64,000 bases of DNA from Gammaproteobacteria bacterium (GTDB taxonomy: Bacteria; Pseudomonadota; Gammaproteobacteria; Arenicellales; UBA868), in assembly GCA_022450155.1 (NCBI GenBank), contig JAKUQR010000008.1, positions 1 to 64,000 on the forward strand. Reading direction: 5' to 3'. The notes under the pieces were generated by a model that searched no databases, was not told the origin of the DNA, and saw only the letters and a list, made by a program, of their open reading frames with translations. This document shows positions 37,394-46,502 of the stretch, piece by piece (the stretch's first letter is position 1; each line of letters begins with the position of its first letter). Position numbers and translations under genes: made by a program.

Positions 37394-38248
37394 TCAGTTC
37401 GCCAATGTACATTTTCCATTGCGGATAACGGTTACATTCCGTTCAGCAACCCGGCACTCAAACGAAACGATATGACCGTCCCGCCATATATCCGTGATGA
37501 TGGTCTCACCGGGATAGACAGGAGAGGAAAAGCGGACGTCAAAACCTGTGATCAATGTGTGATCGTAATTACAGATAGTTTTGAGCAATGCCAGGCACGC
37601 CGTACCGTAGGTACACAAACCGTGGAGTATCGGTACCGGGAAGCCGACGTTGTTGGCCAGTTCCGGATCAGCATGCAGTGGATTTCGGTCGCCGTTCAGA
37701 CGGTAAAGCAGGGCCTGGTCGTCTCGTGTTTTGATGGCACAGGTTGTATCAGGTCTACGCTCAGGGATCACATGAGGTTGAGGTGACGACGCAGTTGAAC
37801 CGCCAAATCCGCCATCTCCACGCGCAAATATACTGCTGGTCGCGGTAAAAAGTAGCGAACCGTCAGACTTCGAGCGGGCCGTGGTTTCGGTATAGATCAG
37901 TGCACCTTTATCCTTGCCTTTGTCGAATGCATCAACCACCCGGGCGTCTGCAATCAATTCCGATTCTGCTGGCAGTGGCTGATGAAGTCGCAGATGCTGT
38001 TCGGCATGCAAGACCTTTGTATAGTCAAAGCCGCAATTCATCAGCAGCGGGACCCGGGCAAGCACTGATGCCATTGTCGGTACTGTTTTTAATGGATGCT
38101 TCTCAAACACAAAATCAAGTTCGGTAGTATTCAATGGATCGCGACCCATACCGACAGACAGGGCGTAGAGCATGGTCTCACGATCCCCGTATCGGATTAC
38201 GTTACCAGTCGATTCCAGTGCCATCAGGTGGTTGTAATCAATAGCCAT
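37394..38248 (-). CDS. MaoC-type 2-enoyl-CoA hydratase (double hot-dog)
   Basis: 284 residues made of two hot-dog units. The C-terminal one carries the hydratase-2 motif: Asp in LNGDRNPLHADPELA, His in the same segment and GFPVPILHGLCTYG. The N-terminal unit (MAIDYNHLMALES) lacks this motif, as usual for the eukaryote-like type 2 hydratases and mycobacterial Hsd4B. It adds water to trans-2-enoyl-CoA to give the (3R)-hydroxy product, which the SDR next to it could oxidise. First gene of the ligase-SDR-MaoC operon. Confidence 0.9.
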   Translation of the reverse strand: MAIDYNHLMALESTGNVIRYGDRETMLYALSVGMGRDPLNTTELDFVFEKHPLKTVPTMASVLARVPLLMNCGFDYTKVLHAEQHLRLHQPLPAESELIADARVVDAFDKGKDKGALIYTETTARSKSDGSLLFTATSSIFARGDGGFGGSTASSPQPHVIPERRPDTTCAIKTRDDQALLYRLNGDRNPLHADPELANNVGFPVPILHGLCTYGTACLALLKTICNYDHTLITGFDVRFSSPVYPGETIITDIWRDGHIVSFECRVAERNVTVIRNGKCTLAN

Positions 38249-38565
38249 CTTGGGGCTCTCCTATTCGCAGCAATAAATTCCTCAACTCGGTGTTGTCGAT
38301 CAACAACATACGGGTGATGCGTATAGTGGACGCGGTATACCGGAGGCGTCGACGACCCTCGCCCTGTTTAGATATATCATGTGAGGGGTGTAATCTGAAG
38401 CAAATGCACAGGAATAAATGTATTTCGGAATTCAACACATCTCCGTTGCTGCCTAAATCGGCACTTATTAGAACTGATATCGAGTCAGACGCACTTTCTT
38501 CATCCCAATGCGGGACTACATTTTCTGAACAACCTCTGTTACCGTATCTGTAACACGCAAATACT
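38249..38565. other. 317-base divergent control region
   Basis: Non-coding space between the MaoC operon and the ABC importer. It contains the perfect palindrome CGGTATACCG at 38333-38342, about 85 bases upstream of the MaoC start, and GTTAC-N7-GTAAC at 38538-38554, 12 bases upstream of the ABC ATPase start. No clear RNA gene or convincing -35/-10 pair was recognised in the rest. Confidence 0.5.
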
Positions 38566-39360
38566 GTGAAGCATAGTCACTTGGATAACAACAAAGTTTC
38601 AGCGCTTAAGGTAATTGATCTGCACAAGCAGTTTGGAACTGAGCCAGTGCTAAAGGGGGTACACCTGGAGGCAGCAGTCGGTGACGTGATTTCCATGTTG
38701 GGTTCATCGGGTTCCGGCAAGAGCACCTTTCTGCGCTGTATTAACTTGCTGGAAATTCCCGATGCCGGTACGGTGACCATACACGGTGAGACCATACGTA
38801 TGGCCCGTGATAAGTCAAACAACCCGATTCCCGAAGATATGCAGCAGGTCATTCGTATGAGGTCTCGGCTGGGAATGGTCTTCCAAAGTTTCAATCTGTG
38901 GTCGCACATGACTGTACTGGAAAATGTAACTGAGGCGCTGGTCCATGTACTGAAGATGTCCAGGTCTCAGGCTCGTGAGCAGGCTGAAGCCACATTGAAC
39001 AAGGTGGGGATGTATGACCGAAAGGACTACTATCCGGCACACATTTCCGGCGGGCAGCAGCAGCGAACAGCGATTGCCCGTGCACTTGCGATGGAACCCG
39101 AAGTGATGCTGTTCGACGAACCAACTTCCGCACTCGATCCGGAACTGGTTGGTGAAGTGCTCAAGGTAATACGTTCACTGGCAGATGAAGGGCGAACAAT
39201 GATCGTCGTGACGCACGAAGTTGGGTTTGCCCGGGATGTCTCAAACAAGGTTATTTTTCTCCACGAAGGGTTGATTGAGATAGAAGGCCCCCCACAAGAA
39301 ATGTTTGGCAACTCCGACTCGGAACGGTTCAGGCAGTTTCTTTCGAATGCGCTGCACTGA
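38566..39360 (+). CDS. Polar amino-acid ABC transporter, ATPase (HisP-like)
   Basis: 264 residues from a GTG. Walker A GSSGSGKSTFLRCINLLE, Q-loop VFQSFNLWSHMTVLENV, signature SGGQQQRTAIARALAM, Walker B VMLFDEPTSALDPELV and switch His in VVTHEVGFARDV. The insertion RMARDKSNNPIPEDM between Walker A and the Q-loop is characteristic of HisP/AotP/ArtP-type ATPases for basic amino acids or opines. First of four importer genes. Confidence 0.93.
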   Translation: MKHSHLDNNKVSALKVIDLHKQFGTEPVLKGVHLEAAVGDVISMLGSSGSGKSTFLRCINLLEIPDAGTVTIHGETIRMARDKSNNPIPEDMQQVIRMRSRLGMVFQSFNLWSHMTVLENVTEALVHVLKMSRSQAREQAEATLNKVGMYDRKDYYPAHISGGQQQRTAIARALAMEPEVMLFDEPTSALDPELVGEVLKVIRSLADEGRTMIVVTHEVGFARDVSNKVIFLHEGLIEIEGPPQEMFGNSDSERFRQFLSNALH

Positions 39361-39433
39361 AGCGGTTGTCACCAGAACTAATCTCTATAGAATGTATGAT
39401 GACTAACCACCACGAGGATAGGAGAATAAGGTA

Positions 39434-40213
39434 ATGAAACTAAGCAAATTGATTCACGTTTTTGTTGCAGCAACGTTGTTGCTGGTCGGGAGTGCTGTGC
39501 AGGCTGGCGATACGCTTCGGGTCGGCGTTGAAGGTGCCTACCCGCCGTTTTCCTGGAAAGAGGCTGACGGTAGTCTCAAAGGTTTCGACATCGATTTTGC
39601 ATACGAAGTATGCAAGCGTCTGAACCGAGAGTGTGTGTTGATCGAACAGGAGTGGGACGGCATGATCCCTGCACTGCTAGCAAAGAAATTCGATACGATT
39701 ATCGCATCCATGTCGATTACGGAAGAGCGCAAGAAAAAAATCGACTTTACCGTCAAGTACTACAACACACCTGCCAAGTTGGTCGCCAAAAAGAACCCAG
39801 GGTTTGAAGGCACTGCTGCTGGCCTCAACGGCAAACGTCTGGGCGTACAGCGGGCCACAACGCACCAGTGTTCTGCTGAGAAACTCTACCCCGGTGCTGA
39901 ACTGGTTTTGTACGCGACTCAAGAGGAAGTGTGGCAAGACCTTGCATCCGGTCGGCTCGATGCCCAGTTGTCTGATTCACTGCAGGCCTATGAGGGTTTT
40001 CTAGCTCTTGATTCAGGCCAGGGTTTTGATTTCCTGGGGGGTGCGATTGACGATGTCCAGTGTCAAGGAGTAGGTGCTGGCTTTGCCGTACGTAAGGAAG
40101 ACTCGTCACTGCGCGATGCACTCAGCAAAACCATCCAAGACATACGGGCAGACGGTACTTACAAGGTTATGAACGATAAGTACTTCGCAGTCGATATTTA
40201 CGGCGCCGACTAA
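39434..40213 (+). CDS. Periplasmic amino-acid-binding protein (Lys/Arg/Orn type)
   Basis: 259 residues with a signal peptide (LIHVFVAATLLLVGSAVQAG). The mature start DTLRVGVEGAYPPFSWKEAD and GFDIDFAYEVCKRLNRECVL, IASMSITEERKKKIDFTVKY and LGVQRATTHQCSAEK are the solute-binding family 3 pattern of HisJ/ArgT/AotJ. AGG-rich bases precede the ATG. The substrate class is inferred from the family. Confidence 0.92.
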   Translation: MKLSKLIHVFVAATLLLVGSAVQAGDTLRVGVEGAYPPFSWKEADGSLKGFDIDFAYEVCKRLNRECVLIEQEWDGMIPALLAKKFDTIIASMSITEERKKKIDFTVKYYNTPAKLVAKKNPGFEGTAAGLNGKRLGVQRATTHQCSAEKLYPGAELVLYATQEEVWQDLASGRLDAQLSDSLQAYEGFLALDSGQGFDFLGGAIDDVQCQGVGAGFAVRKEDSSLRDALSKTIQDIRADGTYKVMNDKYFAVDIYGAD

Positions 40214-40281
40214 TTCTCTTGAGCTGACGATATTCTGGACGGGCCTCTTGATGGGCCCGTCCTATTTTTCTAAATTGCATT

Positions 40282-40971
40282 ATGGAGTCGGTCTGGGAGT
40301 ACCGGGCACTACTGTTGTCGGGTACGCTGGTGACAGTCCAGCTGGCAATTGGTTCCCTGTTATTATCGGTATTGCTGGGCTTTGCCGGGGCCTCGGCCAA
40401 GCTGGCACGAAACCCTGTTTCGCAACGCCTGGCAAATGCCTACACCACCCTAGTCCGCGGTGTACCCGATCTTGTCCTGATGATGCTGTTGTTCTACGGC
40501 GGACAGCAGGTTTTCAACGACCTCGGTTCCGTAACGGGGCTTTGGGACTACATCGAAATTAACCAGTTTACAGCAGGTGTCGGATCGATCGGTTTTGTAT
40601 TTGGCGCCTATATGACCGAGACCTTCCGCGGCGCGATCCTCGCCATTCCAAGAGGTCAGATTGAGGCGGGCATTTCCTGCGGCATGACACCGCTCACTAT
40701 CTTTCGCCGTATCACCTGGCCACAAATGGTACGTCATGCTCTACCCAGTTTTACCAATAACTGGCTGGTACTGATCAAGGCCACTGCCCTGGTTTCTGTG
40801 ATCGGCTTGCATGATCTAGTGTGGAATGCATCTACTGCCGGCCGTTCAGTGCGTGAACCATTCGCATTCATGTTTGCCGTTCTGGTTATCTATCTGGTGC
40901 TCACTGCTTTTTCGGATGTCGGCCTGCGCTGGTTAGACAGGCGCTACAGTGCCGGAGTTCGACAGGATTAA
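40282..40971 (+). CDS. Amino-acid ABC transporter permease (HisQ-like)
   Basis: 229 residues with about five membrane helices. The ATPase-contact EAA loop reads AILAIPRGQIEAGISCGMTP. TLVRGVPDLVLMMLLFYGGQ is typical for HisQ/AotQ. It is followed after four bases by its partner. Confidence 0.92.
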   Translation: MESVWEYRALLLSGTLVTVQLAIGSLLLSVLLGFAGASAKLARNPVSQRLANAYTTLVRGVPDLVLMMLLFYGGQQVFNDLGSVTGLWDYIEINQFTAGVGSIGFVFGAYMTETFRGAILAIPRGQIEAGISCGMTPLTIFRRITWPQMVRHALPSFTNNWLVLIKATALVSVIGLHDLVWNASTAGRSVREPFAFMFAVLVIYLVLTAFSDVGLRWLDRRYSAGVRQD

Positions 40972-40975
40972 CCTT

Positions 40976-41734
40976 ATGACCGAGCCTGAGCGAACATTCT
41001 GGGAGTACCTGGTCCATGTCAGCGAGAATAATTCGCCGCTGGACTTTATGCTCGTCGTTGATCATATCGACAAGTTTTTATACGGCTCGTTGCTTACCCT
41101 TGAAATCACAGCGCTGTCTTTGCTGATTGGTGGTGTGGTGGCAGTGCCGCTGGCTGTCGTTCGGGCGTACCGCTTGCGTTGGTTCAATGGACCAATCTGG
41201 GCGTTCACTTATTTTTTCCGGGGCACGCCGCTGCTGGTGCAGACCTATCTTATCTACTACGGTCTTGCTCAGTTTGAATTTGTGCGCGACAGTTTTCTGT
41301 GGAGACCAATCCTGTCCAGTGCTTGGTGGTGTGCTTTAATCACATTCAGTCTTAATACGGCTGGCTATACCACCGAATTTCTCCGTGGCGCAATTGAGAA
41401 CACACCCCATGGTGAGGTTGAAGCTGGTCGGGCATGCGGTATGTCGCCATTAAAGTTAATGTGGCGTATCGTTCTGCCCAGCGCTTTCCGACGAGCACTG
41501 CCGGCATATTCGAATGAAGTGATTTTTATGCTGCACAGTTCCGTGGTCCTCAGCACGATCACGCTTCAGGACATCTTGGGCGTGGGCCGTTGGCTGAACG
41601 GGCGCTATTATCTTGCCTACGAAGGATTCATCACCGCAATGCTGTTCTATATGGTGCTGGTGTTTTTCATCAGTCGCGGTTTTCGGATCTGGGAGAAATA
41701 CTGGCTGGGTCACCTGCGTCCTCGAGAAGAATAA
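40976..41734 (+). CDS. Amino-acid ABC transporter permease (HisM-like)
   Basis: 252 residues from the ATG at 40976 (the frame opens earlier, inside the previous gene). Helices are clear, with FFRGTPLLVQTYLIYYGLAQ and the EAA loop AIENTPHGEVEAGRACGMSP. It completes an ATPase-binding protein-two permease importer. Confidence 0.92.
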   Translation: MTEPERTFWEYLVHVSENNSPLDFMLVVDHIDKFLYGSLLTLEITALSLLIGGVVAVPLAVVRAYRLRWFNGPIWAFTYFFRGTPLLVQTYLIYYGLAQFEFVRDSFLWRPILSSAWWCALITFSLNTAGYTTEFLRGAIENTPHGEVEAGRACGMSPLKLMWRIVLPSAFRRALPAYSNEVIFMLHSSVVLSTITLQDILGVGRWLNGRYYLAYEGFITAMLFYMVLVFFISRGFRIWEKYWLGHLRPREE

Positions 41735-41770
41735 ACCAAAAAATAGAGGGCCGGTTTTGACTGACAAATA

Positions 41771-41782
41771 ACGGTATACCGT
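41771..41782. promoter_or_regulatory. Palindrome ACGGTATACCGT
   Basis: Perfect 12-base palindrome in the 55-base space between the convergent permease and cupin genes. It shares CGGTATACCG with 38333-38342, and GGTATACCG recurs at 45210-45218. Candidate operator of one regulator; no regulator gene of that kind lies nearby. Confidence 0.4.
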
Positions 41783-41789
41783 GACCTGC

Positions 41790-42218
41790 TCAGCCCCACG
41801 TGGTGTCGTAGTCACGGCCGAGCATATCGGTCTGCGAGCCATCACTGTTATAGAAGCGATTGGGTTTCAAGAAGATCGCAAGTACCAGCGCACCGTCCGG
41901 CGCATAGACTGAATGGCGGCTTCCAGAGGGGCGCCAGACAAAATTTCCGGACGTGACTTCACCATCTTCATCTACCAGACGTCCGGAAAGAACATAGCTC
42001 TGTTCGATTTCAACGTGTTCGTGGTCAGGCAGGATAGCGCCCGGTGCCATCCGCACCAGAGCTGTGAGGATGCCGGTGTCCGGGTCGATCAGCAGCGTTT
42101 TGAATTCAACGCCGTCGAATTTAGACGGCTGCCATGCCAAAGACTCGACATCGACAAAGCGAGACGCAAACTGGTTAAGGTCTTGGTGTCCGGCGACGTT
42201 AGGGGTCAGTGCGGTCAT
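41790..42218 (-). CDS. Cupin-domain protein (ChrR-like)
   Basis: 142 residues from the ATG at 42218, which follows AAGGAGACCC; the longer frame is discarded. A single cupin: GILTALVRMAPGAILPDHEH, then VEIEQSYVLSGRLVDEDGEV and FVWRPSGSRHSVYAPDGALV. The His and Glu residues of the two cupin motifs (HEHVEIE and later H) could bind a metal. Function unknown; it may be a small oxygenase or a binding protein. Same strand as, and downstream of, the amidohydrolase. Confidence 0.8.
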   Translation of the reverse strand: MTALTPNVAGHQDLNQFASRFVDVESLAWQPSKFDGVEFKTLLIDPDTGILTALVRMAPGAILPDHEHVEIEQSYVLSGRLVDEDGEVTSGNFVWRPSGSRHSVYAPDGALVLAIFLKPNRFYNSDGSQTDMLGRDYDTTWG

Positions 42219-42276
42219 GGGTCTCCTTATGGTCGAGGTTTGTTGGTTTAGGAACGGTGGAGTCCTGTGATAGTAA

Positions 42277-43998
42277 TTACTCAGCTGGCAGGCCGGGTGA
42301 GTGATTGTTTTGGGAAGGTTGAAAGCGATCGAGAATATGCCCCGGGCCGCTGGTGTGCTCGACATAGTCCTTGCCATCAAATACCTCTATACCATTCACA
42401 AAAACGCTGTGTAGTCCTACGGGCCGGCGGATGGTCCGTGGGCCACCGCCAGGCAGGTCATAAACTCTTTCAGCAGGTGTAACACCCACCTTATCGGGAT
42501 CAAATAACATCATATCAGCGTACGCACCGGGCTGAATTCGCCCTCTGTCGATCAGACCATAGAGATCCGCAGGATGACTGGTCAGTCGCTGAATCCCCTG
42601 GGCCAACGAAAAATCACCCCTTTCTCGAACCCACTTGCTCAGGAAGTGCAGTCCAAATCCGGCGTCACACATAAATACCAGATGTGCACCTGCGTCACTG
42701 AGTGACACGACACCTGATTCGTGCCGCAGCAACTCGGCGACACCGTCATCGCCAACGTTCAGAAACTGGCCAATAAAGGTCGTTTTGAGGTCCTCTTCGA
42801 GGCTCAAGTCCATGATCACATCCAGGGGGTCAGCTGCCTGATTGCGGGCAATCGACTCAATGGTCTGATTCGCAAAATGGTTGTTCTTCTCTAAGGCCGG
42901 TACAGCAACCGTGACCCGATTCCAGTTGCCTTGGAATATCATCCCCGGCCGAGGATTTTGCAGACTGTTTCGGAATCGGTTACGAAAATCGGTATCAGAG
43001 AATATCTTCTTCAATTCATCTGGAGGGCAGGCTTTTATTTCTCCGAAGGCGTCGTGACTGTAAAACGGATAGGCGTTGGCCATCGTGAAATCGAACGACA
43101 GAGGCTGGCAGGGTATCTGGACATAAACCTGTTGCCCTCTTGAATTGGCAGCTTTACAGGCTTCAAAGATCTGAATCGCCCGATCGGGTTCCTGTTCGTT
43201 GAACATGGCCATTCCTGTAGACTGGAACACAGCTCTATTGTGATTGACTGAAAGTTCTTCCAGTTCATCCACAGTCCGTATGCCCGAAGCGAGCTGAACG
43301 ATGCCGTGGTCATACTGAGGCATCGAACCGACCAGGGTATCGAATTCAGACCACGGGGTAATGGTTGAGGGCATGGGAACACCAGCATAGCCGGAATGGT
43401 TCAGTGAATAGGAACTCGCGAAACCCACGGCCCCTTGGTCCATAGCCTCTCTAACCATAGAACACATGGTCGAAAGTTCTTCTGTTGTCGCCTCTGCTCG
43501 ATTAGAGGCATCTTCGCCCATCACCGATGTGCGAATCACGGAATGCCCGGCCAGTACTGCGACGTTGATGTAAGGCGCGATTGAGCGCAGGGCAACCATG
43601 TAGCTGCCGAAGCTGTCAAATGTCCAGTTGACGCCGGTGCGAAGAGAATCCAGGTCCATACCTTCCACAACGGAGAGGTTTCTTAGAATAAGATCACGCA
43701 CCGCCGGTGGGGAAGGCACGATCCCAAATCCGCAGTTACCGATGACCACACTGGTAACGCCCAGCGACGGTGACGGGGAGAGCGTCGCGTCCCAGGTGAT
43801 CTGGGCATCGTAATGGGTGTGCAGGTCTACAATACCCGGTGCCAGTGTGAGCCCTGCCGCATCGACCGTCCGGACTGCCCCACCCTTGGTCTGTCCGATC
43901 GCTGTGACCCGCCCATTGCTGATTGCAACATCAGCATCAACAGGGTCGTTACCGAGCCCATCCACGACAATTGCGTTTCGAATCACCAGGTCATGCAT
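42277..43998 (-). CDS. N-acyl-D-amino-acid deacylase-like amidohydrolase
   Basis: 573 residues of the metal-dependent amidohydrolase superfamily (D-aminoacylase/AmdHD3). The N terminus MHDLVIRNAIVVDGLGNDPV, the metal motif APGIVDLHTHYDAQITWD, GVTSVVIGNCGFGIVP with Cys and the C-terminal LSDAGAHLVFMCDAG and LTSHPADLYGLIDRGRIQPG are typical. Proteins of this form include D-aminoacylases and N-acyl-D-Glu/Asp deacylases, but the substrates of most are unknown. It sits between an amino-acid importer and acyl-CoA genes. Confidence 0.87.
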   Translation of the reverse strand: MHDLVIRNAIVVDGLGNDPVDADVAISNGRVTAIGQTKGGAVRTVDAAGLTLAPGIVDLHTHYDAQITWDATLSPSPSLGVTSVVIGNCGFGIVPSPPAVRDLILRNLSVVEGMDLDSLRTGVNWTFDSFGSYMVALRSIAPYINVAVLAGHSVIRTSVMGEDASNRAEATTEELSTMCSMVREAMDQGAVGFASSYSLNHSGYAGVPMPSTITPWSEFDTLVGSMPQYDHGIVQLASGIRTVDELEELSVNHNRAVFQSTGMAMFNEQEPDRAIQIFEACKAANSRGQQVYVQIPCQPLSFDFTMANAYPFYSHDAFGEIKACPPDELKKIFSDTDFRNRFRNSLQNPRPGMIFQGNWNRVTVAVPALEKNNHFANQTIESIARNQAADPLDVIMDLSLEEDLKTTFIGQFLNVGDDGVAELLRHESGVVSLSDAGAHLVFMCDAGFGLHFLSKWVRERGDFSLAQGIQRLTSHPADLYGLIDRGRIQPGAYADMMLFDPDKVGVTPAERVYDLPGGGPRTIRRPVGLHSVFVNGIEVFDGKDYVEHTSGPGHILDRFQPSQNNHSPGLPAE

Positions 43999-44038
43999 GT
44001 GCAGGGTCCGCCTTCATGAGCTTTTTCAAACCGAGTGC

Positions 44039-45117
44039 CTACAACGGCGGGATCATCCTGGCCTGTGCCATTTCAGTCAGTATTTGCGAAAACATGTGCT
44101 CGCTGTCCTCAAATGATTCAAATCCATGCTGCCGGGCTTTGGTGGTGCTGGCCATGATATCCCAGTCACAATTAAATATGTAATCGCCAAAGGACCAGTT
44201 GACTGCCTTTTCAATATCGGGTGTCACAAGACCATGCACTTCAGCCAACTCCCGCCAGGTACTTGTCTTATCTGCCATGAACTGTTGCAAGGAGATCGAC
44301 TGTGGTGGCCCCAGTGGTAAATCAAACAGATCGGCCACTTTCTCCCAGATCTGTTCCCAGCGAAAAAAATCACCGTTGGTTATGTTGTAGGCCTGGTCAG
44401 TGGTCTGCGGACTGGTCAGCGCCCAGTTTGCAGCACGTCCGAGCAGTTTGGCATCGGTGGCCTGGTAGATGCTGCGATAGGCACCCCGGGCTGCCAGGAA
44501 ACCTTAGCGGTAGCCTCAGCGCTTTCGAAAGGCTGGTATAGGCACCGATGATCATGAGTGGGTTCATCGGTGAACGCATACCGAGTCCGCATATGATGTG
44601 TGGGCGAAGGCACGAATAGTCCCACGTCGCTTCGGCAGATCGTGCCGCCAACAAGTCCTGTTGTTTAAAGTAAAAATTCGGCGGCATGTGGCGTGCGTCA
44701 TCTTCCCGGCTGGGTGTTCTGTAGGGGCCAAGATGAGTGCCATAATATTTCTGGCCCTGCATGAGCAGAATCCGTCTAAGCGCAGGTGCAGCCCGGCAGA
44801 CGCTATCCAGGAGATTCTCAAACATCTGCGCATTAATGCTGGTCTGTTCTGCCCAGTCATCACCCCCTGCCGGAGAGTAGCCGGCGTATACCAGGTGTGT
44901 GAGACTTTCAAATTCGCCGGATACAGCACTCAGGTCGGACGGCTTCAGCATGTCTGCTGTCACGAATCGAATGTCGTCCGCAATGGGAAACTGGGGCATT
45001 CGCCGAGAGAGCCCAATCACCTCCCACTGTGGACGTGCCGCAAAATCCTTACGCAACGTAACTGTCGGAGATTCCAGTGACCCCTGCAATCAGAACTGTT
45101 TTTCTGTCATCAGTCAT
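44039..45117 (-). pseudogene. PRISE-like SDR (NAD-dependent epimerase type), two frameshifts
   Basis: The pieces together give about 355 residues, the length of progesterone 5-beta-reductase/iridoid synthase-like SDRs. Frame 1 starts at 45117 with MTDDRKTVLIAGVTGIS (Rossmann loop) and hits a stop after about 22 codons. Frame 2 continues with LRKDFAARPQWEVIGLSRRM, THLVYAGY and QGQKYYGTHLGPYRTP to RFPGS. At 44484-44491 (CCCCGGG run) it shifts again, after which GAYRSIYQATDAKLLGRAAN, YNITNGDFFRWEQIWEKVAD and DLFDLPLGPPQS follow. The Tyr of YYGTH and later residues are conserved, so the loss is recent or the breaks are sequencing errors. Confidence 0.75.
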
Positions 45118-45254
45118 GTCACCGGGCTTCAGTTTTTCGGCTAAACCATCCTATACTGCCTTGATCACACCGGCACAGTATAGCCCCAGCCGGTTTGTGT
45201 AGCGGTCGGGGTATACCGTGTTACCACTCGCCACAGGATGTGGCCGGGACAGAA

Positions 45255-46445
45255 ATGACAGAACCAGTTTGTTTGACGAGCGCGCTTGAACTCGATACAT
45301 CCCAGACCACGATTCTGAACAGTGTACGGTCGGTCGTTGCTCAGTTTGACGACGACTACTGGTTGCAGCTGGATCGTACTGGTGAGTTTCCCCATGCGTT
45401 TTACGACGAGATGGCCAAAGGAGGGTGGCTCGGCATCGCTATGCCTGAAGAGGTGGGTGGTGCAGGCCTGGGTATTTTTGAAGCAGCGCTGATCATGCAT
45501 ACGGTGGCCAATTCACCAGGTGGAATGTCGGCAGCCTCTGCAATCCACATCAACATATTCGGACCGCATCCCATTGTGGTCCATGGTACGGAAGACCAGA
45601 AACGGGAATGGCTGCCAGAACTCATTCAAGGTCGGAGCAAATGCTGTTTTGGTGTAACTGAACCTGATTCGGGACTAGAGACCGGCAGTATCCAGACTTT
45701 TGCCCAGCCCGACGATGATGGCTATATCGTTACAGGTCAGAAAATATGGACGTCTACGGCACAGCATGCCGATAAGATCATGCTGCTGGCACGGACTACA
45801 CCAAAAGAATTGTGTCAGCGCGCAACAGATGGCCTGTCCCTTTTTTTTACAGACCTGGATAAACGTTTTGTAGAGGTCAGGGAAATTCCGAAGATGGGGC
45901 GCTCAGCGGTGGATTCCAACCTAGTGTTTTTCGACGGGTTACCCGTACCGAGAAAGGATCTGATCGGAGAAGAAGACCGGGGCTTTGAGTACATTCTTAA
46001 TGGTTTTAACCCAGAACGAATCCTGATCGGTGCAGAAGCGCTGGGTATCGGCGTGCAGGCATTGAACCGGGCTGTGGACTATGCCCGCAATCGAATCGTT
46101 TTCGATCGACCCATTGGGCAGAACCAGGCGATTCAGCACCCGTTGGCTGAGAATTGGATGGAGCTGCAGTCAGCGTTTCTGGTCTGTATGGAGGCAGCTC
46201 ATTTGTATGATGCGGGAAAGCCCGCAGGTGCGCTTGCAAATGCCGCCAAATATTTGGGTGCAGAAGCAGGGTACCGTGCCGCAACACAATCGGTCTTGAC
46301 CCATGGCGGTATGGGTTATGCCAAGGAATATCATGTTGAACGGCTACTCCGAGAGGCTATGATTCCGAGATTGGCACCGGTCAGTTCACAGTTGATCTTG
46401 TGCTATATCGCTGAGCGTGTACTGGAACTGCCCCGGTCATACTGA
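45255..46445 (+). CDS. Acyl-CoA dehydrogenase family protein
   Basis: 396 residues from the ATG at 45255. FAD-dependent acyl-CoA dehydrogenase fold: MAKGGWLGIAMPEEVGGAGL, CCFGVTEPDSGLETGSIQTF, GYIVTGQKIWTSTAQHADKI, GFEYILNGFNPERILIGAEA, RIVFDRPIGQNQAIQHPLAE and VLTHGGMGYAKEYHVERLLR. Where many members have YEGT with the catalytic Glu, this one reads APVS, so the base must come from elsewhere or the substrate is unusual. Next to a class III CoA-transferase, which may charge its substrate. Confidence 0.9.
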   Translation: MTEPVCLTSALELDTSQTTILNSVRSVVAQFDDDYWLQLDRTGEFPHAFYDEMAKGGWLGIAMPEEVGGAGLGIFEAALIMHTVANSPGGMSAASAIHINIFGPHPIVVHGTEDQKREWLPELIQGRSKCCFGVTEPDSGLETGSIQTFAQPDDDGYIVTGQKIWTSTAQHADKIMLLARTTPKELCQRATDGLSLFFTDLDKRFVEVREIPKMGRSAVDSNLVFFDGLPVPRKDLIGEEDRGFEYILNGFNPERILIGAEALGIGVQALNRAVDYARNRIVFDRPIGQNQAIQHPLAENWMELQSAFLVCMEAAHLYDAGKPAGALANAAKYLGAEAGYRAATQSVLTHGGMGYAKEYHVERLLREAMIPRLAPVSSQLILCYIAERVLELPRSY

Positions 46446-46502
46446 CGGCACTTGAGTACTGCACATAACCCACAACCATCCGGTTTCATGGTAGGTAAAC
46501 TG

